This document shows, in pieces, positions 28,345 to 37,438 of a stretch of DNA of 64,000 nt. Every line of letters begins with the position of its first letter. Positions within the stretch are counted from its first letter, which is position 1. The stretch spans positions 62,001 through 126,000 of the forward strand of contig NZ_JAGRQH010000001.1 in the NCBI RefSeq assembly GCF_018122595.1, in the 5' to 3' direction. The notes under the pieces were generated by a model. That model was not told the DNA's origin and did not search any database. It was given only the letters and a program-made list of their open reading frames with translations. The stretch is from Neokomagataea anthophila. Lineage in GTDB: Bacteria > Pseudomonadota > Alphaproteobacteria > Acetobacterales > Acetobacteraceae. Made by a program: the position numbers and the translations under genes.

Positions 28345-30951
28345 TCAGTACAACCCGCCGACACCAATGTCACCCTCAGCCGAATCCGGTTTTTGCGGTG
28401 CAGGCGTATTCGGTGCGGCTGTATGCCCTGAAGATGCAGCTGAATTCTCAGGGGCGTTCCCCATATCGTTTTCACTGTCAGACACGACAGAATCGGCCCC
28501 AGTGTCGGTCGCCGTTAATGCCTCTGTACCAGCACCAAAGCCATGCAACGTAACCGATACACCCGGAACCTGATCGGGCTTAAACCCGTCAACTGCCTCT
28601 ACACGACCTGTATTGTAGCGCGCCAATGTAATCTCCGCAGGAACTCGGAAATCAACACGTGGACGGTCTGCCAACGCGGCTTTCATGATGCGGTTCCAAA
28701 TAGGTGCCGCAATGCGCCCGCCATCAGCATTCTTTCCCAATGTCTCTGGCGTATCGTAACCAACCCATACAACCGTCACGAGATCAGGGGAAAACCCAGC
28801 GAACCACGCGTCATGGAAATCCTGGCTCGTCCCTGTTTTCCCAGCAATGGGCCGGTCAATCCCTTCCCCAGCCAAGCGGCCCGTACCATTCGCAATCACG
28901 TCCTTCAACATTGTAATGACCTGATACGAACTTGCTTCGCTTGCCAGAACAGGGCGGGTGTCATTCAGAAGCGGCACAACTGCACCACTCGACACTGTTG
29001 GCGTTGGCGTTGGCGTTGGCGTTGGCGTTGGCGTTGGCGTTGGCGTTGGCGTTGGGACAGGAGGCATCTGCTGCCCCGCCGTCAACGATAACGCGCTAGA
29101 GTGCCACAAAATATCTCCAGCTCGGTCTTGAATATCATCAATCAAGCTTGGCTGAACGACATGCCCACCATTAGCAATACTCGCATAAGCTGCCGCCTCT
29201 TTCAGAACCGTCGTCTCGACTGCACCCAGCGCTGCTGGCAGCACGCGCGGCATTTGGTCAACAAGTCCTGCCTTTTCTGCCGTATCCGCAACCGCTTTCA
29301 TACCCAAATGCGCCGCTACACGGATCGTGACCAGGTTCCGACTTTCCCGCAATGCATCGTGTAGGGTCGTCGGTCCCCAGTTATCATGTTCATAGTTACG
29401 TGGGTGCCAATTCCCGTAAGAAACGGGAGAATCATCAAACTTTTCAGAGGGTGAAATACCCTGCTCCATCGCCGCCAAATACACAAATGGCTTAAACGAT
29501 GACCCCGGCTGACGCAGCGCCTGTGTCGCACGGTTAAACTGGCTCTCACGGAAGGACCATCCCCCAACCAAAGCCAGAACACGACCGGTGCGCGCATCCA
29601 TCGTTACTGCGGCCCCCTCCACTTGAGGGATTTGCCGCAACGATACGGTCCCATTCGCTTGCGGTTGAACCATGATGGCGTCACCCGCTTGTATCAGACG
29701 CATACGACGCGCCCATACAATATCGGACCATAGCAAGGTCGCAGTGCGCGGCACCCCATGCTCGACCCAGCCAACACGGTTACCACCGGGCAGCAGCATA
29801 CCAAGCCGCCACTCTGGCAGCATGCCAGCAGGCGCGACGACCCGATCTAACTGCGCTGTCCAATTACTGTCCGTGACGCCCTCTACATGCCGTACCGGGC
29901 CACGCCACCCCGTCCGCGCACGATCATAGGTCACCAAGCCTTCACGCAGGATACGTGTCGCAGCAGCTTGGAGACCATGATTCATACTCGTATGAACCTC
30001 AAGCCCACCATTGAGAGCACGATCTTCACCATACTGCCCGATAAGCTGACGCCGCACTTCAGCGCCGAACCACTCTGAATCCGCCAACGGCCCAAAGCGT
30101 GGGCTGCGCTCTGGAAGAAGCGGTTCTTGCTTATCTTGCTCTGCCTGATCACGATCCAAAACCCCATTCTCAACCATCAAGTCCAGAACAAGATTACGGC
30201 GCACCAATGCGGCCTGAGGGTGCAAATACGGATTATAATGCGTCGGAGATTTCGGGAGTGCTGCCAAAGATGCGGCTTCTGCATCCGTCAATTGATCTAA
30301 AGGCTTATTAAAATACGTCTGCGCAGCGGCTGCCACACCAAAAACGCCATTCCCAAGATCAATACCATTCAAATAGATTTCGAGAATCTTATCTTTCGAT
30401 AGAACCTCTTCCATTTTAATAGCGAGAAGCGCTTCTTTGAACTTACGCTCCAGAGTCAGCACGTTACTGTTCAGCAGCATGACCTTTGCCACTTGCTGCG
30501 TAATCGTCGAAGCCCCTAATGGCCGTCGCCCATGCCGTGCGAATAAATCCGTCACACCCGCACGTGCAATCGCCATCATATCTACACCGCCATGGCTGTA
30601 GAAATTATGATCTTCCGTCGCGAGGAAAGCTTTTTTTACACGATCTGGAATCGCATCAATCGGAACAAAAATACGCCGTTCACTGGCCAATTGCGCCATC
30701 AGTTGATCATCAGATGTATAAATCCGACTAACCGTTGGCGGCTGATAGACCTGCAAACTATCAATACTTGGCAGATCCGCCAGTAACTTCGCGTAAGTCG
30801 CCCAGGCTAAGACACCTGCCCCTAACGCCCCAACCAGACCAACGCCGGCTGTGACCGCCAGAGCTTGGCGAAAACGACGAAAACGCGGCCGTATAATCGG
30901 CCGACCTTTATTGTCATGAGGATGACGGGAGCGATAGCGAGGATGCGTCAT
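28345..30951 (-). CDS. mrcA: Penicillin-binding protein 1A, bifunctional
   Basis: This class A PBP polymerises and cross-links peptidoglycan at the inner membrane. ATG 30951 gives about 868 residues: a basic cytoplasmic start, one membrane helix (TAGVGLVGALGAGVLAW), a GT51 domain with catalytic Glu in ATEDHNFYSHGGVD, and a transpeptidase with the active Ser in PGSSFKPFVY, the SRN-type ESRN and GKTGTSQDF. A Pro-Thr repeat of about ten units lies within the transpeptidase region between ESRN and KTGT, encoded by a hexanucleotide repeat. A GTG at 30999 would add 16 residues. Neither start has a good ribosome site. Confidence 0.93.
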   Translation of the reverse strand: MTHPRYRSRHPHDNKGRPIIRPRFRRFRQALAVTAGVGLVGALGAGVLAWATYAKLLADLPSIDSLQVYQPPTVSRIYTSDDQLMAQLASERRIFVPIDAIPDRVKKAFLATEDHNFYSHGGVDMMAIARAGVTDLFARHGRRPLGASTITQQVAKVMLLNSNVLTLERKFKEALLAIKMEEVLSKDKILEIYLNGIDLGNGVFGVAAAAQTYFNKPLDQLTDAEAASLAALPKSPTHYNPYLHPQAALVRRNLVLDLMVENGVLDRDQAEQDKQEPLLPERSPRFGPLADSEWFGAEVRRQLIGQYGEDRALNGGLEVHTSMNHGLQAAATRILREGLVTYDRARTGWRGPVRHVEGVTDSNWTAQLDRVVAPAGMLPEWRLGMLLPGGNRVGWVEHGVPRTATLLWSDIVWARRMRLIQAGDAIMVQPQANGTVSLRQIPQVEGAAVTMDARTGRVLALVGGWSFRESQFNRATQALRQPGSSFKPFVYLAAMEQGISPSEKFDDSPVSYGNWHPRNYEHDNWGPTTLHDALRESRNLVTIRVAAHLGMKAVADTAEKAGLVDQMPRVLPAALGAVETTVLKEAAAYASIANGGHVVQPSLIDDIQDRAGDILWHSSALSLTAGQQMPPVPTPTPTPTPTPTPTPTPTPTVSSGAVVPLLNDTRPVLASEASSYQVITMLKDVIANGTGRLAGEGIDRPIAGKTGTSQDFHDAWFAGFSPDLVTVVWVGYDTPETLGKNADGGRIAAPIWNRIMKAALADRPRVDFRVPAEITLARYNTGRVEAVDGFKPDQVPGVSVTLHGFGAGTEALTATDTGADSVVSDSENDMGNAPENSAASSGHTAAPNTPAPQKPDSAEGDIGVGGLY
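28998..29055. repeat. Hexanucleotide tandem repeat inside mrcA
   Basis: TTGGCG is repeated nine times plus four bases without interruption. On the coding strand it encodes Pro-Thr dipeptides. Each unit adds two codons, so slippage changes length but never frame. Confidence 0.95.
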
Positions 30952-31058
30952 AAGCGTTTGATAACATCGTTCTGAGGCGCCGTCGCCCCTTACTGACACC
31001 GAATCCCGTCAGGAACGGAGCGCATCGACCATCTTTATTTTATAAAACAGGAAAAAAC

Positions 31059-31133
<75 letters not shown>

Positions 31134-31186
31134 CCGCTGCCTTGGCGGGGTACCTATCGTCTTACCGCGCCAAGTGCAACCCCCAA

Positions 31187-31639
31187 TCAGTCGTCGCGGT
31201 GGATTTTTTCCATCCGCTCATGACGTTCTTGGGCATCAATCGACAGAGTCGCTATAGGACGCGCTTCTAAACGCTTCAAACCAATCGGGTCTCCGGTCTC
31301 TTCACAGTAACCGTAAACATTGTCTTCAACTTTTTGGAGAGCCATATTAATTTTTGTAATTAACTTACGCGCACGGTCACGCGTACGTAATTCAAAAGCC
31401 CGATCCGTTTCGACACTTGCCCGATCAGAAATATCAGATTCGTGAATACCACCTTCTGAGAGGCTGGCCAGCGTTCCGTCTGCTTCTTTCAAGAGCTCTG
31501 CGCGCCAGCGCAGCAGCTTTTGGCGAAAATATTCGACCTGAAGCGGATTCATGAACTCTTCGTCGTCGGAAGGGGTATAGTCCGGCGGCAACGTAATCAT
31601 GCGCATCCAATCCCTGCAATTCTGCCGATAATCCGGCAT
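31187..31639 (-). CDS. dksA: RNA polymerase-binding regulator DksA
   Basis: DksA enters the RNA polymerase secondary channel and, with ppGpp, adjusts rRNA and amino-acid promoters. ATG 31639 is picked because GGAG lies 5 bases upstream; a second ATG at 31600 (MITLPPDYTP) is a credible shorter start. The product of about 150 residues has the coiled-coil arm (FRQKLLRWRAELL to RDRARKLITKINMALQKVED, with tip DRASVETDRA) and a C-terminal zinc-finger-like segment. Only one of the four usual zinc cysteines remains (YGYCEETGDPIGLKRLEARP), as in known single-cysteine DksA proteins of alphaproteobacteria. Confidence 0.92.
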   Translation of the reverse strand: MPDYRQNCRDWMRMITLPPDYTPSDDEEFMNPLQVEYFRQKLLRWRAELLKEADGTLASLSEGGIHESDISDRASVETDRAFELRTRDRARKLITKINMALQKVEDNVYGYCEETGDPIGLKRLEARPIATLSIDAQERHERMEKIHRDD

Positions 31640-31814
31640 AGTCACTCCGCAGTGACCTCGAGCGGCTTATAACCACACGAACAGCATTAGCCAAGCCCAC
31701 CTCAAAAGACAAAAAGAGATAAAATACCTCATAAATTAGTAATTTATTTACCTATAAGCCCCAAAATTTTTTCTGACCGTTCACACTTCTTCGCTGTCAG
31801 GACATCACTTTCTC

Positions 31815-32948
31815 ATGCCGCACCTCTTCCAGCACATGTTGAAACAGGTCGGATTACTCTGCGCAGCCGTCCTTATAGTCTCAACGCTGTTTTCTCTACA
31901 CAGTCACGCTGCCACAGTACGCATCAAAGATATTACCGATATGGAAGGGGTTCGAAGTAACCAACTCATCGGTTACGGCCTTGTCGTTGGCCTGAATGGT
32001 ACCGGAGACCGCCTCACCAACTCCATTTTTACCCGTGAAACATTAATTTCAATGCTGAACCGTCTGGGCGTCAATATCCGCGACCAAGAACGGCAATTAC
32101 AAACCCACGATATTGCTGCCGTTATGGTAACGGCTGACCTTCCCGCCTTTGTCCATGGAGGCAACCGCATAGATGTCACGATTTCAGCGGTCGGGGATGC
32201 CACGTCTCTTACAGGGGGGACCCTTTTAGTTACCCCTCTTATGGCTGCCGATGGCGAAGTCTATGCCGTGGCGCAGGGCAGCATGGTCACCAATGCTTTC
32301 AGCGCACGTGGCGCCGCCGCCTCCATTACACGCAATGTCCCCACCAGCGGCCATATTGCCAACGGCGCCATCGTCGAACGCGAGGTCCCTTTTAATCTCA
32401 AAAACCGCCAAAGCTTGCACCTCAGCTTACGCAACCCAGACCTTACAACCGCCAATCGCATCAAAACGGTCATTAACCACACACTCGGCCCCATCGCATC
32501 TTTGGAAGACCCTCGCACTATCACATTAGACCTCTCTTCCGCGGACCCCGTTTCAACACTAACCCGCATTGGAGATTTAATGGTCACACCAGACACCCCC
32601 GCAAAAGTCATCATTGATGAAGCCAGTGGCACCATCATTATGGGGGCGAACGTCCGCATCAGCACTGTTGCCATTGCTCAAGGCAACTTAACGGTGCAAA
32701 TCACCGAAGACCCGGCCGTTTCTCAACCCGGCCCCTTTGGAAACGGACAAACAGCCATCGTCCCACGCACCAATGTCGCGGTCGATACGGGCCATAACCA
32801 CCACCTCACAACCATGCCCAGCGGCACATCACTTCACGAGCTTGTCGCTGGTTTAAATGCCCTCGGCGTGGGGCCGCGTGATCTCATCAGCATTTTACAA
32901 GCCATTAAAGCCGATGGTGCCCTCCAAGCGGAGCTCGAAATTCGATGA
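31815..32948 (+). CDS. flgI: Flagellar P-ring protein FlgI
   Basis: FlgI builds the periplasmic P-ring around the flagellar rod. The 377-residue product has a cleavable signal (ending HSHAA) and the family hallmarks VRIKDITDMEGVRSNQLIGY, GLVVGLNGTGD and the C-terminal LVAGLNALGVGPRDLISILQ. It is first of three genes with 4-base ATGA overlaps (flgI-flgJ-flgN-like). The usual upstream partner flgH is at about 22 kb instead. Confidence 0.95.
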   Translation: MPHLFQHMLKQVGLLCAAVLIVSTLFSLHSHAATVRIKDITDMEGVRSNQLIGYGLVVGLNGTGDRLTNSIFTRETLISMLNRLGVNIRDQERQLQTHDIAAVMVTADLPAFVHGGNRIDVTISAVGDATSLTGGTLLVTPLMAADGEVYAVAQGSMVTNAFSARGAAASITRNVPTSGHIANGAIVEREVPFNLKNRQSLHLSLRNPDLTTANRIKTVINHTLGPIASLEDPRTITLDLSSADPVSTLTRIGDLMVTPDTPAKVIIDEASGTIIMGANVRISTVAIAQGNLTVQITEDPAVSQPGPFGNGQTAIVPRTNVAVDTGHNHHLTTMPSGTSLHELVAGLNALGVGPRDLISILQAIKADGALQAELEIR

Positions 32949-33250
32949 GCACATCATTACCCATTACTAAACAACACATCCCGTCTTTGCCCAATGCTGA
33001 TCCCAGCACTTCCCAGCATAAAACCGACAAAGCCGCTCATGACTTCGAAGCCATGACCATTAATCAAATGCTGCAACCGATGTTCGAAACTGAAGACACC
33101 TCAGACAATATGTTCAGCGGAGGTGCTGGGGAGAAACAATTCAAGCCAATGCTTATTGAGCAGATCTCTCAAAACATGGAGAAAAATGGCGGCATTGGCC
33201 TGAGTGATGCCCTTCAAAAACAAATGCTGGCCATGCAGGAGCACGCATGA
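32945..33250 (+). CDS. flgJ: FlgJ-type rod-binding protein (rod cap domain only)
   Basis: The 101-residue product holds just the FlgJ N-terminal rod-binding domain (AAHDFEAMTINQMLQPMF, then MFSGGAGEKQFKPMLIEQIS and GIGLSDALQKQML). The muramidase half found in enterobacterial FlgJ is absent, as is usual in alphaproteobacteria, so rod passage through peptidoglycan must use another hydrolase. Start and stop codons overlap both neighbours by 4 bases, giving coupled translation. Confidence 0.88.
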   Translation: MSTSLPITKQHIPSLPNADPSTSQHKTDKAAHDFEAMTINQMLQPMFETEDTSDNMFSGGAGEKQFKPMLIEQISQNMEKNGGIGLSDALQKQMLAMQEHA

Positions 33251-33642
33251 ACCCGATCGTCTCACGCCTTATGGCGCTTTTAGATATTCTACGTTCCGAA
33301 AATCAGGCCCTAGAAACGGCACAGCTTCCTCATGCATTGGCTTTACTGCCGCAAAAGCAAGCCGCTACAGAGGCTCTCACACAAGCCGTGCAAAACGCTA
33401 CGCCCAAACCACACATCGCATCAAACGCTGAAAACCAACACCACCATTTAATCGAAGAATTTTCTACGCTCACAGCGCGTAACGCAGCCTTATTACAACG
33501 CGCAATCTCAGCACAGCGGCGCGTAGTCGAATTACTCACCGCGCCACCGCCAGAGGCTGAACCACACAGTTACGGACAAAAAGGCGGTTACACATCCACG
33601 AGCACCGCCGCACATACGCCGTTCTTTATCAATAACGCCTAA
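33247..33642 (+). CDS. FlgN-like flagellar chaperone (probable)
   Basis: The 131-residue helical protein has the general FlgN pattern: an N-terminal LMALLDILRSENQALE helix, a long middle helix ending in NAALLQRAISAQRRVVELL, and a C-terminal YGQKGGY, comparable to the YG..G motif of FlgN. FlgN keeps hook-filament junction proteins export-ready in the cytoplasm. Overlap with flgJ supports a flagellar role. Sequence similarity in this family is low, so the name is tentative. Confidence 0.65.
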   Translation: MNPIVSRLMALLDILRSENQALETAQLPHALALLPQKQAATEALTQAVQNATPKPHIASNAENQHHHLIEEFSTLTARNAALLQRAISAQRRVVELLTAPPPEAEPHSYGQKGGYTSTSTAAHTPFFINNA

Positions 33643-33645
33643 ACA

Positions 33646-34938
33646 TTAATTTTGCGCGAGAACCTGCCGGCTAACTTTTACTTTCGCAACACGTCGGCGG
33701 TCCATTTCCAGCACTTCAAACAACCAACCTTCAAACGCCACCTTGTCCCCCACTGCAGGAACACGACGCAGCATGGCCAACAAAATACCGCCTAACGTAT
33801 GATAGCTGCCCCCGCCCGGCAAATTGGCGAGGTCCAGTCGCGCGCGCAACTCATCAGCAGGCATAAAGCCATCAAACAAGTACTCTTCTTCTCCCGGCGC
33901 AGCTTGAAGCTCCGCAGGGCCGACATCGACAGCCTCTTCACCAACAATGGCCTCAAAAACATCAGATGCCGTCACGATACCTTCGAAAGAGCCATATTCA
34001 TCCAAGACGAAAGTAATGCCCAAGTTCACACCGCGCATACGCTCAATCATATCCTGCGCGCTTAAACTGTCCGGGATAACGGGCGGCGTTCGCAGCACAG
34101 CATCAACAGAAATAGGCTTTTTCTGAAGCAGACGGTCCATGATGTCTTTGGCGAGAATAACGCCAATAGGATGATCAACATCCCCCTCACAGACCACAAT
34201 CCGCGCATGTTGTGAGGCACGCAATTTCTGAAGAAGCGTCTCTTCATCCGCCTCTCGATCAATCCAGAAAAGCTCATTACGCGGGGTCATAATCGCCCGC
34301 ACAGGACGGTCCGCCAGACGAAGCAAGCGTTCAATCATGAACTGCTCATCTGTCTCCAGTACACCGGCCCGTGCACTTTCAGCCAAAACCGCGCGCAACT
34401 CTTCTTCCGTCACGGCCTCACGCGGCATGGAGCCAACACGCAGCAGACGCAGCACCAAGGACGATGCACCGCTCAACAACCACACAACAGGCTGCGCCAC
34501 ACGTGCCACAGCCACCAACAACCACGACAAACGCGCAGCCGTCCGCTCTGGCTTTTGCAAAGCAATTTGCTTAGGGACCAACTCCCCAAAAACCAGCATG
34601 GCAAACGTAATTAACGCGACCACAACAACCGTGGATAGTTCTTCCGCCGCAGGCCGAAGGAACGGAATAAGCGCGATCTTGTCACGCACCCCGGCTTCAA
34701 TCTCACTGCCGCCGAAGGTACCTTCCAAAATCGACACAAGCGTCATACCGACTTGTACTGTCGGCAAGAAAGAATGCGGATTCTCAGAAAGCCGTAATGC
34801 CGCTGCCGCACCGCTCACCCCTTGCCGCGCCAAGACTTCAAGTCGTGGCCTTTTAGCAGAGATAAGCGCCAATTCTCCCATCGCGAACACAGCGTTGATG
34901 AGAATGAGCAAACCAATAATAAGGATAGGGGTCAGCAT
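33646..34938 (-). CDS. CNNM/CorC-type membrane protein with CBS domains
   Basis: The 430-residue product has an N-terminal CNNM (DUF21) membrane domain (about residues 1-190, with GELALISAKRPRLE and FGELVPKQIA), paired CBS domains (about 205-325; MTPRNELFWID and TFVLDEYGSFEGIV) and a C-terminal CorC/HlyC transporter-associated domain (LPGGGSYHTLGGILLAML). Such proteins, often labelled hemolysin, are linked to magnesium or cobalt efflux. Its 3' end is 3 bases from the flgN-like gene, which is convergent. Confidence 0.88.
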   Translation of the reverse strand: MLTPILIIGLLILINAVFAMGELALISAKRPRLEVLARQGVSGAAAALRLSENPHSFLPTVQVGMTLVSILEGTFGGSEIEAGVRDKIALIPFLRPAAEELSTVVVVALITFAMLVFGELVPKQIALQKPERTAARLSWLLVAVARVAQPVVWLLSGASSLVLRLLRVGSMPREAVTEEELRAVLAESARAGVLETDEQFMIERLLRLADRPVRAIMTPRNELFWIDREADEETLLQKLRASQHARIVVCEGDVDHPIGVILAKDIMDRLLQKKPISVDAVLRTPPVIPDSLSAQDMIERMRGVNLGITFVLDEYGSFEGIVTASDVFEAIVGEEAVDVGPAELQAAPGEEEYLFDGFMPADELRARLDLANLPGGGSYHTLGGILLAMLRRVPAVGDKVAFEGWLFEVLEMDRRRVAKVKVSRQVLAQN

Positions 34939-35091
34939 AATCGAACCGATATCATGCGCTCAGCATACGAGGTTCAGACGGAAAACACCATAATTTACCA
35001 CGCCCCACCTGAGCATCACGCAAAAGCACTCAGCCGTCACCATGCCTCCCCCCCTAAGAGTGAGAGGAAAACTTTCCCATCATCCCATAAA

Positions 35092-35123
35092 AAAAGACCA
35101 GCCCTATGAAGAGCTGGTCTTTT
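35092..35123. terminator. Intrinsic terminator after hpnH
   Basis: An 11-bp stem (AAAAGACCAGC/GCTGGTCTTTT) with a 10-base loop lies 25 bases past the hpnH stop. The A-run on its left becomes a U-run for minus-strand transcripts. Confidence 0.8.
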
Positions 35124-35148
35124 CCGAAACAGACAATACGCGACGAAA

Positions 35149-36336
35149 TCAGTCCGCTGCGTTCGCCGTTACTGCATCCGCAACACGTCCATTCACACGC
35201 ACGCGCGGGCCACGAGCAGGCTTGCCCTTCGTCGTCAGGCGTTCCATTTGCTGTGCAACCTGTGCGTCGTAGTCATATTCCGCAGAGCGTTGGTTCGCCA
35301 ATGAAATTTCCGGCACCATCGGCTTCTCTGTTTCTGGACCAAACAGTGCAACCTTTGCGATATGCCAAGGACGACGCACCGCATCCATCACAGCCGTGGA
35401 TTCATAACCTGAGTGCACCATACAATCTGCGCATTTCTCATACGCACCCGTACCGTACTGCTCCCACGCCGTATCTTCCATCAGCTCCTTAAAGGACTTG
35501 GCATAGCCTTCACCCAAAAGGTAGCACGGACGCTGCCAGCCAAAGACTGTACGCAGCGGCTTGCCCCATGGGGTGCAGTGGTAATTTTCATTACCAGCCA
35601 AGAAGTTCAGGAAGAGAGGTGACTGCGTAAAGCGCCACTTCTTGCCCTTGCCCAGACGGAAAATATCACGGAACAACTGCTTGGTTTTCTGACGATTCAG
35701 GAAGTGTTCCTGATCCGGTGCACGCTCATAAGCGTAACCCGGTGCCGTCATAATACCATCAACACCCATCGCCATGACTTCGTCAAAGAACGCAGCCACA
35801 CGCTCAGGCATTGCACCATCAAACAATGTGCAGTTGATGGACACACGGAAACCACGTGCCTTTGCAGCACGAATAGCAGCCGTTGCACGTTCAAACACGC
35901 CTTCCTGACACACAGACGAATCATGCATCAGTTTGTCGCCATCCAGATGGATGTCCCATGAGAAGAAAGGAGACGGCTCGTAATCGTCCAGCTTCTTCTC
36001 AAGCAACAGACCATTGGTGCACAAATAGACGTATTTCTTACGTGCAATCAGCCCCTTAATGATCTGCGGCATGTCTTTATGCAGCAGCGGCTCACCACCA
36101 GCCACAGCAATGACGGGTGCGCCTGCTTCGGCATCAGCATCCAAACATTCCTGCAAGCTCATGCGCTGGTTCAAGATCTGCGCAGGGTAATCAATCTTAC
36201 CACAGCCCGCGCAGGCCAAGTTACAGCGGAAAAGCGGCTCAAGCATCAGCACCAGCGGATACCGCTTCCGACCCGTCAGGTGCTGTTTGACAACGTACCG
36301 TCCGACCCGGACAGCCTGCATCAAGGGTACGGCCAT
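35149..36336 (-). CDS. hpnH: Adenosyl-hopene transferase HpnH (radical SAM)
   Basis: HpnH joins a 5'-deoxyadenosyl group from S-adenosylmethionine to diploptene, giving adenosylhopane, the first step to C35 hopanoids. The 395-residue protein has the radical-SAM cysteines in FRCNLACAGCGK, the glycine motif AVAGGEPLLH and YLCTNGLLLEKK, with further conserved cysteines in RPCYLLGEG and EKCADCMVHSGYE. GAGG lies 6 bases before the ATG. It is divergent from hpnM-I-J-K, so one intergenic region could control both arms of the pathway. The C-terminal 40 residues are basic and less conserved. Confidence 0.95.
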   Translation of the reverse strand: MAVPLMQAVRVGRYVVKQHLTGRKRYPLVLMLEPLFRCNLACAGCGKIDYPAQILNQRMSLQECLDADAEAGAPVIAVAGGEPLLHKDMPQIIKGLIARKKYVYLCTNGLLLEKKLDDYEPSPFFSWDIHLDGDKLMHDSSVCQEGVFERATAAIRAAKARGFRVSINCTLFDGAMPERVAAFFDEVMAMGVDGIMTAPGYAYERAPDQEHFLNRQKTKQLFRDIFRLGKGKKWRFTQSPLFLNFLAGNENYHCTPWGKPLRTVFGWQRPCYLLGEGYAKSFKELMEDTAWEQYGTGAYEKCADCMVHSGYESTAVMDAVRRPWHIAKVALFGPETEKPMVPEISLANQRSAEYDYDAQVAQQMERLTTKGKPARGPRVRVNGRVADAVTANAAD

Positions 36337-36716
36337 TATAATCCTCAGATTCTGAACACCAGAGAGACCCCTCAGGGTTTAAAACTCTAGCGCCTTACTT
36401 TGACATCGATCACGGGGGTAACAAGTACCTGCTGCTACGACTTTATGCAAAAGCGCACCGCGCAGATACTTTTTCCCTAAAGTTCACGCAAAAACGCGCG
36501 TTCCCATAAAGCACCCGGCAATCCTTAATTGCGGGCTATACCCCGATAGCCTCATGCCTCTCAATGTTCGTCAACCCTATTCCTTCCGCCCCTGTGGCAA
36601 ATTCATCACATTTTTGCCGCACCAACGGGGTATAGCCTCAAAAATTATGGGTTGATTTTCGGCGTATCCAACACGACCTCTTGCAAAATACGCCGTTGAG
36701 GACGAAAGCACTCTTC
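36337..36716. promoter_or_regulatory. Divergent control region of hpnH and hpnM with nested inverted repeats
   Basis: A perfect 12-bp inverted repeat (GGCTATACCCCG at 36534-36545, complement at 36626-36637) encloses 80 bases. The left arm can also pair locally (GGCTAT with ATAGCC at 36546-36551), and a GGCAAA/TTTGCC hairpin sits inside (36596-36618). The alternatives are mutually exclusive. The region must hold promoters for both directions. Confidence 0.6.
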
Positions 36717-37376
36717 ATGATTCCTTCCATTTCCTGTCGCCTGCCCCGCCTTTTGTTAGGCGCATTGCTGGTTACCAGCGCCATGCCATTCATGGGCACC
36801 CTGCCCTATGCAAACGCGCAGAGCGTGGCTGCAGCGCCCACGAATGACGCCGTATCGTCCCCAATTCGGGGTCTTTATGATGCGTTGCGGACAGCGCAGA
36901 CCACAGGAACAACGGCCCAACGCCGCATGGTTCTCCTCTCCCCTGCCGTTGATCGTGCTTTTGACCTCGAAGCCATTCTCCGGCGCTCCGTCGGATACCG
37001 CTATGCGGGTCTTTCCAACACCGACAAGGCACGCCTGCTCTCATCGTTCCGACAGTTCACAATTGCGCGCTACGCATCATCCTTCAAACCGGGAACCGGT
37101 GCCGTTTTCACCATGCTTCCACAAACACGCCCCAACCCGACCGGCGGGCAGATTGTGGACACAACCATTGGTGGCGGTACCGACGCCGCAACGCCGATTG
37201 ATTACGTCATGACACAAGGCCCCAACGGCTGGCGCGCAACGGATGTCCTGTTGGACGCACATATTAGCCAAGTTGCTGCACAGCGCGCCGATTTTAGTGC
37301 GGCCCTCAGCCAAGGTGGTGCACCCGCACTGGCTGATCTCCTTGACAGCAAAACCGCTCGCTTCCTTCATGACTAA
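36717..37376 (+). CDS. hpnM: Hopanoid-associated MlaC/Ttg2D-like protein HpnM
   Basis: ATG 36717 begins a typical signal peptide (cut after YANAQS) and gives 219 residues. TTG codons at 36681 and 36696 are alternatives, and GAGG lies 15 bases before the ATG. The domain resembles periplasmic phospholipid carriers of the MlaC/Ttg2D family (FDLEAILRRSVGYRYAGLS, then FRQFTIARYASSFKPGTG and GWRATDVLLDAHIS). In hopanoid clusters this gene is named hpnM and is thought to help carry lipids across the periplasm. It heads hpnM-hpnI-hpnJ-hpnK. Confidence 0.88.
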   Translation: MIPSISCRLPRLLLGALLVTSAMPFMGTLPYANAQSVAAAPTNDAVSSPIRGLYDALRTAQTTGTTAQRRMVLLSPAVDRAFDLEAILRRSVGYRYAGLSNTDKARLLSSFRQFTIARYASSFKPGTGAVFTMLPQTRPNPTGGQIVDTTIGGGTDAATPIDYVMTQGPNGWRATDVLLDAHISQVAAQRADFSAALSQGGAPALADLLDSKTARFLHD

Positions 37377-37438
37377 ACGGATCTTTTCTTACGTGTCTTT
37401 TTACACTTTCCGCACGTACGCGGCCTGACATCAACGCC

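Noticed and set aside
28998-29055. CRISPR-like repeat
   Set aside because: The units are six bases, contiguous and inside a coding frame; there are no spacers.
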